64,000 nucleotides of DNA, taken from assembly GCF_025630775.1 (NCBI RefSeq), contig NZ_JAOSZE010000005.1, positions 1-64,000 of the forward strand, read 5' to 3'. A program made the position numbers and the translations under genes. Below are positions 53,343 through 61,141 of the stretch, in pieces. The notes beneath the pieces were generated by a model, which saw only the letters and a list, made by a program, of their open reading frames with translations, made no database searches and was not told the origin of the DNA. The first letter of the stretch is position 1; the number at the start of each line of letters is the position of its first letter. This stretch comes from Actinoplanes sp. KI2 (GTDB lineage: Bacteria; Actinomycetota; Actinomycetes; Mycobacteriales; Micromonosporaceae).

Positions 53343-54757
53343 GGAAGCTCAGCCCGCTGATGCAGCTCGGCCTGCTGGCCGGCCCGCTGCTGACCATGGT
53401 GGACTCCTCGATCGTCAACGTCGCGGTCCCGGACATCGCCGCCGAGCTGCACGCCGACCTGGCCACCGCGCAGTGGGTGGTCAGCGGCTACCTGCTGGCC
53501 CTCGCGGCCGGCCTCACCACGACGTCCTATCTCGCCCGGCGCTTCGGCACGATGCGCGTCTACGCCGTCGCGCTGGCCGCGTTCCTGCTGGCCTCGGCCG
53601 GCTGCGCCGCCGCACCCGGGATCGGCGGGTTGATCGCCGCGCGGGCCGTCCAGGGCTTCGCGGGTGCGCCGCTGGTGCCGCTCGCGATGAGCGTCCTGCT
53701 CGGCCGCCAGGGTCGCGAACGCCGCGTCCCGGTCGCGGCCGGCCTGCTGTTCTTCCTGGCCCCCGCGATCGGCCCGTCCCTCGGCGGCCTGCTGATCGCG
53801 GCCGGCGGCTGGCGCTGGATCTTCCTGGTCAACCTGCCGATCGGCGCGCTCGCCCTGCTCGGCGTCCGCCGCCTGCCGCCGGAGGTGGCACCCACCGCGG
53901 ACGGTCACGCTCGTCCCGACCCCGTCGGTCTCCTCCTGCTCAGCGTGGGCCTGGTCGGCGTCCTCTTCGGCGCGAGCCGGGCCACCGGCGAGGGCTGGAC
54001 CGACCCCGGGACGATGGTCACCCTGGGCGTCGGCGTCGCGCTGCTTCTTGCGTACGTCTGGTGGGCCCCGCGCACCCGAGACCCGGCGGTCGATCTCACC
54101 CTGCTCCGGCACGGCCGCTCGGCCCTGGCGCTGGTGCTGAGCGTGACGTCGTCGGTCGTCGCGTTCGCGGCGGTCTTCCTGCTCCCGGTCTTCACCCAGT
54201 CGGTGCAGCGGCACTCGGCCTTCGCCACCGGCCTGGCCCTGCTGCCCCAGGGCGTGATCACCGGCGTGGGCACCGCGCTCGGCCAGCGGCTGGCCGCCCG
54301 CCACGGGGTCCGCTACCTGGTGGTGACCGGGTTCGCGGTGCTGGCGGTGGCGAGCTCCGGGCTGCTCCTGCTCACCGCGGCCACTCCGCTGTGGGCGACC
54401 TCGCTGATCCTGGCCGGCCGGGCGGCCGCGATCGGCTTCGGCATCACCCCGCTGCTGTCGGTGATGCTCGCCCCGCTGCCCGACGCCAAACTGGCCGACG
54501 GCAACACGCTCTTCAACATCGCCCAGCGCCTGGGTGGCTCGATCGGCGTCGGCATCCTCGGCTCGCTACTGGCCGCCCGCGCGGTCCAGGTCGGACCGGT
54601 GCCCGCCTTCCACGAGATCGGCCTGGTCCTGTCCGGCCTGGCCGTCGCCGCGGCGCTGCTCGCGCTGCGCTTGCCCACGCGTACGCCGGAGGTGGCGCTC
54701 GACACGATCGGCGCGAGATCAGCCGCTGGGGCTGGTCACAATGTCGCCGGTGAATAG
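53339..54757 (+). CDS. MFS drug efflux transporter (DHA2/EmrB type)
   Basis: 472 residues with about 14 membrane segments, as in DHA2 proton-drug antiporters. Motif C-like AGLLFFLAPAIGPSLGGLL and motif D1-like LTMVDSSIVNVAVPDIAAEL near the start support drug export. It is coupled to the PadR regulator by an ATGA overlap. Substrates are unknown. The C-terminal 30 residues are soluble. Confidence 0.92.
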   Translation: MRKLSPLMQLGLLAGPLLTMVDSSIVNVAVPDIAAELHADLATAQWVVSGYLLALAAGLTTTSYLARRFGTMRVYAVALAAFLLASAGCAAAPGIGGLIAARAVQGFAGAPLVPLAMSVLLGRQGRERRVPVAAGLLFFLAPAIGPSLGGLLIAAGGWRWIFLVNLPIGALALLGVRRLPPEVAPTADGHARPDPVGLLLLSVGLVGVLFGASRATGEGWTDPGTMVTLGVGVALLLAYVWWAPRTRDPAVDLTLLRHGRSALALVLSVTSSVVAFAAVFLLPVFTQSVQRHSAFATGLALLPQGVITGVGTALGQRLAARHGVRYLVVTGFAVLAVASSGLLLLTAATPLWATSLILAGRAAAIGFGITPLLSVMLAPLPDAKLADGNTLFNIAQRLGGSIGVGILGSLLAARAVQVGPVPAFHEIGLVLSGLAVAAALLALRLPTRTPEVALDTIGARSAAGAGHNVAGE

Positions 54758-54766
54758 GCTTCGCAC

Positions 54767-55012
54767 ATGGATGACAAGAATGTGCTGGACCGGATCCACG
54801 GTTTGGTCGACGAGGAGCACACGCTCCGTCAGCTCCTGGCCCAGGGCAAGATCTCCTCGGATGAGGAGCACGCTCGGCTCCGCGAGCTGGAAGAGTCCCT
54901 GGACCAGTGCTGGGACCTGCTGCGCCGGCGCCGGGCCGCCCGCGATGTGGGCAACGACCCGAACGCCGAGCAGGCCCATGCCGTCACCGAGGTCGAGGGC
55001 TACCTGCAGTGA
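54767..55012 (+). CDS. DUF2630 small protein
   Basis: 81-residue helical cytoplasmic protein of the actinobacterial DUF2630 family, recognised by the phrase IHGLVDEEHTLRQL, a Glu-rich helix (EEHARLRELEESLDQCWDLL) and the tail RRRAARDVGNDPN. The function is unknown. It follows the efflux pump by nine bases but is usually found independently. Confidence 0.88.
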   Translation: MDDKNVLDRIHGLVDEEHTLRQLLAQGKISSDEEHARLRELEESLDQCWDLLRRRRAARDVGNDPNAEQAHAVTEVEGYLQ

Positions 55013-55072
55013 TGCAACCCGGCCGCGGCCGCCTAGTGCTCGGCGGTCGCGGGCCGGGGCGCGTGCGGCGGG

Positions 55073-55972
55073 TCATCGCAGGCCCGCCTCGTGCAGCAGA
55101 CGGTCCAGCAGGTCGTCCGCGTCCACCTGCAGCCCGCGCTGGGTGAACCAGCCGGCCACATTGCGCACGTCGCGGGCGATGAAGTCGGCGCCCTGCGGGT
55201 TGGCGACCACATCGACGATCTGCGGCAGGTCGATCAGCACCAGCGCGCCGTCGTGCACCAGCGTGTTGTACGGCGACAGGTCGCCGTGTGCCACCTGCGC
55301 GCGGGCCAGCACCGACAGCGCGTCGGTCATCTGCTGCCAGAGATCGGCCAGGCCGTCCGGGTCGGTGCGCACCTGCGCGAGCCGGGGTGCCGCCTCGCCG
55401 GTGTCCCAGTCGCCGACGAACTCCATCATCAGCTCGGTGCCGATGAGCTGCACCGGGTAGGGCACCCGGACCAGGCCACTGGCCTGCCCGATCTGCCACA
55501 GCCGGGAGAGCGCGCCGAACTCGGCCACCGCCCACTGCCCGGCGATCATCTGCTTGCCGAACGAGCTGCGGTTGGTCATCGCGCGGTTTTCCCGGGAGCG
55601 GCGGACCCGTCGGCCCTCGAGATAGCCGGCGTCCCGGTGGAACAGCCGGTGGTCGCCGTCGCGGTACCGCTTGGCGGCCAGCAGGCTGACCTTGTCGGTG
55701 CCGGGGATGTGCCGGCGAACCAGGAAGACGTCGGCTTCCTTGCCGGTCTTGAGCATGCCCAGCTCGTCGTCGACCGCGGCGTGCTCGGTGCGCACCCAGT
55801 CGGGTCTCGGGTCGGGACCGTGCAGCGCACCGTCCCAGCTGGACCAGTTGTCACCGGTCTCGGGCAGGTCGGGCTCCTCGGCCAGGCGTGGCTCGAGCCG
55901 CCCCCGCTTCAGGAAGTTTGGATCGTCGTCGTCGAACTTGCGCCGACGGCGTGAAGTCTCGTGCGAACGCAC
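55073..55972 (-). CDS. RIO1-family serine/threonine kinase
   Basis: 299 residues. An atypical kinase: GKEADVFLVRR (P-loop analogue with the RIO-specific STGKEA-like start), a catalytic Lys in LLAAKRYR, the catalytic loop VAHGDLSPYNTLV and the metal loop LIDLPQIVD. In eukaryotes and archaea RIO1 acts in ribosome maturation; bacterial members are less known and may also act on ribosomes or translation factors. The GTG at 55972 has GAGGAG eight bases upstream. The N-terminus is Arg/Asp-rich. Confidence 0.92.
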   Translation of the reverse strand: MRSHETSRRRRKFDDDDPNFLKRGRLEPRLAEEPDLPETGDNWSSWDGALHGPDPRPDWVRTEHAAVDDELGMLKTGKEADVFLVRRHIPGTDKVSLLAAKRYRDGDHRLFHRDAGYLEGRRVRRSRENRAMTNRSSFGKQMIAGQWAVAEFGALSRLWQIGQASGLVRVPYPVQLIGTELMMEFVGDWDTGEAAPRLAQVRTDPDGLADLWQQMTDALSVLARAQVAHGDLSPYNTLVHDGALVLIDLPQIVDVVANPQGADFIARDVRNVAGWFTQRGLQVDADDLLDRLLHEAGLR

Positions 55973-56111
55973 TGGAGGGTCTCCTCGGAGAAAGAAGGAA
56001 GGAAAGTGATCTGGGCAGGCGACATCGCAAAGACGGCCATCTGACCCACCCCCTTCTCTCTCGTCGGAACGCGCCCACTCTCTCCTGGGCGCTCGGGAGA
56101 ACGCAACCGAA

Positions 56112-56759
56112 TTATTGGGCGGCCATGATCGCGGAGATGCCCTGGATCACGTTGCCCACCACGCGGGTCGGCGCGAACCGGTTGTCCACCCACTCGCGCC
56201 CGCGGTGCAGCCACACGCTGGGCAGGCCCATCGCCGCCGCCCCGCCGATGTCCGCCTCCGGGCTGTCGCCCACCACCCAGGCGCCGCCGAGTCGCATCCG
56301 CACCCGCTGCGCGGCGAGCGCGAAGATCCGCGGGTTCGGCTTGCTCACCCCGGCCCGCTCGGAGATCACCCAATCGGCGATGTACTGGTCGAGGCCGGTC
56401 CGCCGGATCCGGGTGTCCTGGATCTCGGACTGCCCGTTGGTGACCACCACCGGCACCAGCCCGGCGTCGCCGGCGATCCGCAGCGCGCAACCGACCAGCG
56501 GGTCGAGCCGCTCGAACGCCAACGGTCCCTCACGCAGCTCCTCGAGCAGATCTATCGAGGGCACGTTGAGCCGGTACCGGTCGCGGATCAGGTCGGCCAG
56601 GTCCCAACGGGGAGTGAGACCGTCCGCGTCGACGGAGAGTAACCAATCGAGATCATCCTGTGAGGCCCCGATCTCGTCGAGGAAACCCTTTGCCCACAGC
56701 CGGAAGGCACCGCTGCGGTCGAGCAGGGTGTCGTCGAGAGCGATGAGGACAAGTGGCAC
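56112..56759 (-). CDS. HAD-superfamily protein with degraded nucleophile motif
   Basis: 215 residues of the HAD hydrolase fold with a helical cap (about 15-90). Later motifs are intact: VVVTNGQ (motif II Thr), the Lys in GVSKPNPRIF, and the acidic motif WVVGDSPEADIGG. Motif I, however, reads IALDDT where DxDDT is required; the nucleophile Asp is Ala7 (codon GCT, plus strand 56739-56741). As read, it cannot form the phospho-aspartate intermediate, so it may be a non-catalytic binding protein or carry a point mutation. Start GTG 56759. Upstream lies the acnR gene on the opposite strand. Confidence 0.85.
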   Translation of the reverse strand: MPLVLIALDDTLLDRSGAFRLWAKGFLDEIGASQDDLDWLLSVDADGLTPRWDLADLIRDRYRLNVPSIDLLEELREGPLAFERLDPLVGCALRIAGDAGLVPVVVTNGQSEIQDTRIRRTGLDQYIADWVISERAGVSKPNPRIFALAAQRVRMRLGGAWVVGDSPEADIGGAAAMGLPSVWLHRGREWVDNRFAPTRVVGNVIQGISAIMAAQ

Positions 56760-56869
56760 CCGCGCACTTTACGTGAGGTAGGGCGGAAGCGAACAGTCCA
56801 GGACTGTCAGCAATTTCGGGACCGGACGGTGGATTTCGCGCCATCCGATCCCGGCCGTACACCCGGCGC

Positions 56870-56891
56870 TGACAAGACGTACGTACGGATT
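56870..56891. promoter_or_regulatory. AcnR-type operator upstream of acnR
   Basis: TGACAAGACGTACGTACGGA plus two T, matching the acn upstream element at 19 of 22 positions. It is 36 bases upstream of the acnR start, so autoregulation is likely. Confidence 0.65.
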
Positions 56892-56926
56892 GCAAAACGA
56901 AGCACCTGCGTGACACGATCCAAGGC

Positions 56927-57505
56927 GTGCCCAGAGTAAGCCAGGACCAGCTGGAGGCGAGGCGCCACGAAATTCTCGCGGCGGCTCGCGACTGCTTCGC
57001 GCGGTTCGGCTACGAGGGCGCCACGGTGCGCCGCCTCGAGGATGCCACCGGCCTGTCCCGCGGGGCGATTTTCCACCATTTTCGCGACAAGGAATCGCTG
57101 TTCCTCGCCGTCGCCGAGGACGACGCCGCCGCCATGGTCGAGACCGTGGCCCGCAACGGCCTCGTCCAGGTGATGCGTGACCTGCTGGCCCGCGCCGGGA
57201 GCAGCGACGGCGACACGGCCGGCTGGCTCGGCACCCAGCTCGAGGTTTCCCGCCGGCTGCGCACCGACCCCGCGTTCGCCAAGCGCTGGGCCGAACGCTC
57301 GGCGGCCATCGCCGACGCCACCCGGGACCGCCTGCAGCGCCAGCGCGAGGCCGGCGTGCTGCGCGACGACGTGCCGGTCGAGGTGCTCACCCAGTTCCTC
57401 GAGCTCGCGTACGACGGCTTGGTCCTGCACCTGGCCACCGGCCGGCCGCCGGGCGAGCTGAGCCGGGTGCTCGACGTCGTGGAGGAAGCGGTAAGGCGCA
57501 GGTAG
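56927..57505 (+). CDS. acnR: TetR-family repressor AcnR
   Basis: 192 residues closely resembling corynebacterial AcnR: the N-terminal GYEGATVRRLEDATGLSRGA with IFHHFRDKESLFLAVAEDDA is nearly the family pattern, and the ligand domain carries LRTDPAFAKRW, DVPVEVLTQFLE and a C-terminal LATGRPPGELSRVL. AcnR represses aconitase and responds to citrate with Mg2+. Here acn lies 7 kb upstream and not adjacent, but both promoters hold the same 22-base element. The start is GTG 56927. Confidence 0.88.
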   Translation: MPRVSQDQLEARRHEILAAARDCFARFGYEGATVRRLEDATGLSRGAIFHHFRDKESLFLAVAEDDAAAMVETVARNGLVQVMRDLLARAGSSDGDTAGWLGTQLEVSRRLRTDPAFAKRWAERSAAIADATRDRLQRQREAGVLRDDVPVEVLTQFLELAYDGLVLHLATGRPPGELSRVLDVVEEAVRRR

Positions 57506-57538
57506 GAGGGTCGTTGCGGGCCTCTGCACAATGAGGCC

Positions 57539-58471
57539 ATGCAGGACACCTGGGGGATTCCGGGCCCGGCCTTCATCGTCGGGTACATCGTCGCGCTGGT
57601 CGTCATCGCGATCCTCGCCGCGGCGCACCGCAAGGTTCTGTTCCGGGGGGACCGGAACGCATCTGTCGACGACCTCGGTCCGCAGCAGCTCGCCTACCTC
57701 AACGGCGGCGACCGCCTGGCCGTCTACTCCTCGATCAGCGGCCTCCGCGCGGCCGGCGCCCTCGGCACCTCGGGGAACGCCCTCGTGCAGACCGGGCCGA
57801 TCCCGGCCGGTGTCACCCCGCTCGACTCCGCGATCCACCACGCGGCGAGCGGCCAGATCCGCACCCGCGACCTCACCGGCGACCAGTGGGTGCGCTCGGC
57901 CCTCGACGACCTGCGGGCCGGCCTCGAACGGCGCGGCCTCGCGGTCAGCACCGAGGCGCTCAAGCAGGCGCGGTTGTGGGCGTGGGCGGCCGGTGCGCTC
58001 GGCCTGATCGGCGTCTTCCGCATGGTCGCCGGTGTCCAGAACAACAAGCCGGTCGGCTTCCTCTTCGCCGCCCTCGTGGTCGTCGCCATCCTGACCTGGC
58101 GCCTGGCCCGCACCCGCCGGATCGCCACCGGCGTGGCCACCGCCCGGATGCGGGAGCTGCGGGAACGGCACGGCTACCTGTCACCGGGCCAGTCGCCGGC
58201 GTACGCGACGTACGGCGCGGCGGGCGCCGCGCTCGGCGTGGCGTTGTTCGGGGCGGCCGCGCTCTACGACATGGACCCGGCGTTCGCCGCCGAGGCGGGG
58301 ATCCAGCGGGTCGTCTCCAACGGTTTCACCAGCGGCTCCTCCGCCGGCTCATGCGGGAGCAGCAGCTCGTGCGGGAGCAGCAGCTCGTGCGGGAGCAGCA
58401 GCTCGTGCGGGAGCAGCAGCTCCTGCGGCGGGGGCAGCTCGTGCGGGGGCGGGGGTGGTTGCGGTGGCTGA
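57539..58471 (+). CDS. TIGR04222-type membrane protein with periodic Cys tail
   Basis: 310 residues. An N-terminal membrane segment (about 9-28) precedes a soluble domain (about 45-160: LGPQQLAYLNGGDRLAVYS, matching the TIGR04222 opening), then further segments (about 165-195 and 218-240). After about residue 262 the protein becomes Gly/Ser with Cys at 272, 278, 284, 290, 296, 302 and 308, exactly six residues apart (unit CGSSSS, later CGGGSS and CGGGGG). The C-terminus resembles a modified-peptide precursor core fused to a membrane carrier. The DUF692 enzyme gene overlaps its 3' end by eight bases, so it is the likely modifier of these Cys. Where the tail finally resides is unknown. Confidence 0.87.
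   Translation: MQDTWGIPGPAFIVGYIVALVVIAILAAAHRKVLFRGDRNASVDDLGPQQLAYLNGGDRLAVYSSISGLRAAGALGTSGNALVQTGPIPAGVTPLDSAIHHAASGQIRTRDLTGDQWVRSALDDLRAGLERRGLAVSTEALKQARLWAWAAGALGLIGVFRMVAGVQNNKPVGFLFAALVVVAILTWRLARTRRIATGVATARMRELRERHGYLSPGQSPAYATYGAAGAALGVALFGAAALYDMDPAFAAEAGIQRVVSNGFTSGSSAGSCGSSSSCGSSSSCGSSSSCGSSSSCGGGSSCGGGGGCGG
58352..58462. repeat. 18-bp tandem repeat encoding the Cys tail
   Basis: Units start at 58352, 58370, 58388, 58406, 58424, 58442 and 58460. The first three copies are identical (TGCGGGAGCAGCAGCTCG), the fourth differs by its last base, and the next two are Gly-rich variants. Copy-number changes keep frame and add or remove one Cys each. Confidence 0.9.
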
Positions 58472-59288
58472 GATGGCGTACGGGGTGGGCATCGGCTGGC
58501 GCCCGGAGATCTCCGGCTACGTCGCCGGACTGCCCGGCCTGCGCTTCGCCGAGGTGGTGGCCGAGTCGGTGCACGCGCACGGCGACCTGCCCGACGGCCT
58601 GCCCGCGCTGCTCGACCGCGGCGTGGCGGTGATCCCGCACGGCGTGCGCCTGTCCCTGGGCGGCGCCGAGCCGGTCGACCCCGCGCGGGTCACCCACCTG
58701 GCCACGGTGGCTTCGCGGCTGAAGGCCCCGCTGGTCAGCGAGCACATCGCCTTCGTACGCGCGGCCGGCATCGAGGCCGGACACCTGCTCCCGATCCCGC
58801 GCACCCACGAAGCGATCGACGCGGTGGTGGCCAACGTCGCCCGCACCACCGCCGAGCTGCCCGTGCCGCTGGCGCTGGAACCGATCGCCTCCCTCTTCGA
58901 CTGGCCCGACGACGAGCTGACCGAGGCCGACTTCCTGACCGAGATCCTGGACCGGACCGGCGCCCTGCTGCTGCTGGACATCGCCAACGTCTACGCCAAC
59001 GCCCGCAACCGCGGCGACGACCCGCTGGCCCTGCTGGACAAGCTTCCGCTCGACCGGGTCGCCTACGTCCACGTGGCCGGCGGCGCTGAACACCAGGGTC
59101 TCTACCACGACACCCACACCGACGCGGTCCCCGAGGAGGTGCTCACCCTGGTCACCGAGCTGTGCGCCCGCCACCGCCCACCCGCGCTGATGCTGGAACG
59201 AGACGGCGACTACCCACCCGCCGCCGAACTCAGCGCCGAGCTCGACGCCATCGCCGCCGCCGCCGGCTATCCCGCGATCACCGCATGA
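58464..59288 (+). CDS. DUF692 / MNIO family enzyme
   Basis: 274-residue TIM-barrel protein of the DUF692 family, now called multinuclear non-haem iron oxidases (MNIO); MbnB modifies Cys in methanobactin, and others act on Cys of other peptides. Candidate iron ligands are visible in barrel order: His59 (IPHG), Glu93-His94 (VSEH), Glu139 (ALEP), Asp172 and Asn175 (LDIANVY), His203 (YVHVAG), Asp216/His218 (HDTHTD) and Glu245 (LERDGDY). Likely start GTG 58464 (ATG 58473 also possible). It overlaps the precursor-like gene by 8 bases and the next by 4, so all three are made together. Substrate by context: the periodic Cys tail. Confidence 0.9.
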   Translation: MAEMAYGVGIGWRPEISGYVAGLPGLRFAEVVAESVHAHGDLPDGLPALLDRGVAVIPHGVRLSLGGAEPVDPARVTHLATVASRLKAPLVSEHIAFVRAAGIEAGHLLPIPRTHEAIDAVVANVARTTAELPVPLALEPIASLFDWPDDELTEADFLTEILDRTGALLLLDIANVYANARNRGDDPLALLDKLPLDRVAYVHVAGGAEHQGLYHDTHTDAVPEEVLTLVTELCARHRPPALMLERDGDYPPAAELSAELDAIAAAAGYPAITA

Positions 59289-59902
59289 CCACCGGTCTCG
59301 GGCCGCGCAGCGGAGACCGGCTCGGCAGCGAAGGCCGGCTCGGCAGCGAAGGCCGGCTCGGCAGCGAAGGCCGGCTCGGCAGCGGAGACCGGCTCGGCAG
59401 CGAGCCCGGCGTGGCCGGGGGCGGCCGGGAGGGTGGCCATGCGGAACAGCCCGGCGGCGCACCGCGGAGCTTGGCCACCCGCCAAGCCGAGCTCGTCGAA
59501 GCGCTGACCCGGGGCAAACCCGTACCTCCTGGTTTTGATGCCCTCAAGGTGGACGCGGCGCGAGTCGCGCTGCTGCGCAAGCGCGCCGGTGAGGTCGCGC
59601 GGCAGTGGCCGATGCTCTCGGCCGGCCTCGGTGATCGGTGGAAGGCCTCCTTCTCGTCGTGGGCGGCGGAACGCCCGACACAGGGTTCCTTGCGCGACGG
59701 CTGGGATCTCGCGCGCGACCTTCGCCGGAAACGCGAGCTGCCCGCGATCGCGGGGGCGGAGCTGGCCGAGCGCGAGGCGCGGTGGAGCTATGACGGCTCC
59801 TCCGCGCCCCGAGCTCGCCGCGGACCGGCCGTGCGATCCGCCGTCGGCACCGTGGCGGTTCAGGTGGCGGGCCGAACCTGGGTGATCGGCGGCCGAACCT
59901 AG
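59285..59902 (+). CDS. SCO6045-like C-terminal domain protein, MNIO partner
   Basis: 205 residues. The N-terminus (about 8-50) is a repeat region built on GRLGSE and GDRLGSE units, then a Gly/Ala linker. The C-terminal domain (about 60-195) is helical: TRQAELVEALTRGKPVPPGF, LLRKRAGEVARQWPML, and WAAERPTQGSLRDGWDLAR. It matches the SCO6045-like C-terminal domain that accompanies DUF692 genes in actinobacteria. In MNIO systems a second protein usually binds the precursor and enzyme, so a recognition-partner role is inferred. The ATG sits in the ATGA overlap. It ends four bases into the convergent SnoaL-like gene. Confidence 0.8.
   Translation: MTTGLGPRSGDRLGSEGRLGSEGRLGSEGRLGSGDRLGSEPGVAGGGREGGHAEQPGGAPRSLATRQAELVEALTRGKPVPPGFDALKVDAARVALLRKRAGEVARQWPMLSAGLGDRWKASFSSWAAERPTQGSLRDGWDLARDLRRKRELPAIAGAELAEREARWSYDGSSAPRARRGPAVRSAVGTVAVQVAGRTWVIGGRT
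59318..59403. repeat. 18-bp tandem repeat in the MNIO partner gene
   Basis: About four to five copies with period 18 (GGCTCGGCAGCGAAGGCC and variants) encode the GRLGSE/GDRLGSE series. The period equals that of the Cys-tail repeat one gene upstream, though the sequences differ. Confidence 0.8.
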
Positions 59903-60261
59903 GCCGGAACCCTGTCGAGGAAGCCGAGCACTCGCTGGATGCGGCCGTCCGCATCCAGCTCGGCCACGTCGAAACCCTCCACCAGCGGCTCGCCCGGGAC
60001 CGCGCCCAGGTGCCAGGTGAAGCGGGCCTGGTCGTGGTGACCGTCGACCTTGGTGCCGAGGCTGAAGGTCAGGCCGGGAAACTGCTGCTGGACGGCGCCG
60101 ACGAGGCCGTCGAGCGCCTCCCGCCCGGAGACCGCGGCCATCGGGTCGACATAGCGGACGTCGTCGGCGAACAGGTCGTCGATCCGTTTGCGGCGGGCGG
60201 CCGGGTCGGTCTCGTTCCAGACGGCCAGGTACCGCGAGACCACGCTGTCGAAGTCGCTCAT
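59899..60261 (-). CDS. SnoaL/NTF2-like protein
   Basis: 120-residue cone-shaped NTF2-fold protein: it starts SDFDSVVSRYLAVWNETD, with the segment DLFADDVRYVDPMAAVSGR and later TKVDGHHDQARFTWHLG. Such proteins act as small isomerases or ligand-binding units. It is divergent from an XRE regulator that probably controls it. The reaction is unknown. Confidence 0.9.
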   Translation of the reverse strand: MSDFDSVVSRYLAVWNETDPAARRKRIDDLFADDVRYVDPMAAVSGREALDGLVGAVQQQFPGLTFSLGTKVDGHHDQARFTWHLGAVPGEPLVEGFDVAELDADGRIQRVLGFLDRVPA

Positions 60262-60292
60262 CGTCTTTCCCTTCGCTGTGACTATGACGGGG

Positions 60293-60312
60293 CCAACCCT
60301 CGCCGAGGTTGG
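60293..60312. promoter_or_regulatory. inverted repeat in the SnoaL/XRE gap
   Basis: CCAACC, eight bases, GGTTGG, in the 115-base divergent gap between 60261 and 60377, with short TGAC and GTCA flanks. Suitable as a site for the adjacent XRE regulator. Confidence 0.4.
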
Positions 60313-60376
60313 GTCATGCGGTCGATTACGTCGGAGGTAATGGCGCCCGTTCCCGCGCGGTACCTAGGCTTCCCGC

Positions 60377-61123
60377 ATGAGTGACGTCGGCACGCTGCTG
60401 CGCGAGTGGCGAACCACTCGGCGGATGAGCCAGCTGGAGCTCTCCTCGACGGCCGGTGTGTCGGCGCGGCACCTGTCGTTCGTGGAGACCGGACGGTCGC
60501 GGCCGACCCGGGAGATGATCCTTCGGCTCGCGTCCCGGCTCGAGGTGCCGCTGCGCGGGCAGAACGAGCTGCTGCTGGCCGGCGGGTACGCCCCGGCCTG
60601 GGCGGAGACCGGTCTGCGGGACGCGCCGCTGTCGGACGTGCTGTCGTCCCTGCGGGACGTGCTGACCGGCCACGACCCGTACCCGGCCGTGCTGATCGAC
60701 CGGCACTGGACGATGATCGATGCGAACGACGCGGTCGGCCGGTTCACCGATGGCTGCGCGGCGTGGCTGCTGGAGCCGCCGGTGAACGTGCTCCGGCTGT
60801 CGCTGCACCCGGCGGGGATGGCGCCGCGGATCGGGAACCTGGCCGAGTGGCGCACGCACGTGCTGCACCGACTCGACCAGCAGGCCGCGCACACCGCCGA
60901 CCCCGCGCTGCGCGACCTGCACGCCGAGCTGGCCGGCTACCCGGGCGGCACGGTCGGCGGCACACCCACCGGGCTGGTCGTGCCGCTCCGCTTCGGCGAC
61001 CTCACGTTCTTCAGCATCACCTCGGTGCTCGGTACGCCGCTCGACGTCACCCTGGCCGAACTCGCCATCGAGGCGTTCCTGCCCGCCGACGCCGCCACCG
61101 CCGCCGCTCTGCATAGACCCTGA
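60377..61123 (+). CDS. XRE-family regulator with MmyB-like ligand domain
   Basis: 248 residues. The N-terminal helix-turn-helix (about 4-62: RRMSQLELSSTAGVSARHLS and FVETGRSRPTREMIL) is followed by an MmyB-like domain (about 100-240: VLIDRHWTMIDANDAVGRF) that in relatives binds a fatty acid-like ligand. It is divergent from the SnoaL-like gene; that gene is its probable target. These regulators often pair with a nearby SDR, and one follows 18 bases downstream. Confidence 0.9.
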   Translation: MSDVGTLLREWRTTRRMSQLELSSTAGVSARHLSFVETGRSRPTREMILRLASRLEVPLRGQNELLLAGGYAPAWAETGLRDAPLSDVLSSLRDVLTGHDPYPAVLIDRHWTMIDANDAVGRFTDGCAAWLLEPPVNVLRLSLHPAGMAPRIGNLAEWRTHVLHRLDQQAAHTADPALRDLHAELAGYPGGTVGGTPTGLVVPLRFGDLTFFSITSVLGTPLDVTLAELAIEAFLPADAATAAALHRP

Positions 61124-61141
61124 GGTGGCAGGATCGACGCC

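Noticed and set aside
58352..58462. 18-bp repeat array as a CRISPR or regulatory iteron array
   Set aside because: The units are contiguous with no spacers, in frame inside a gene, and encode a regular Cys pattern.
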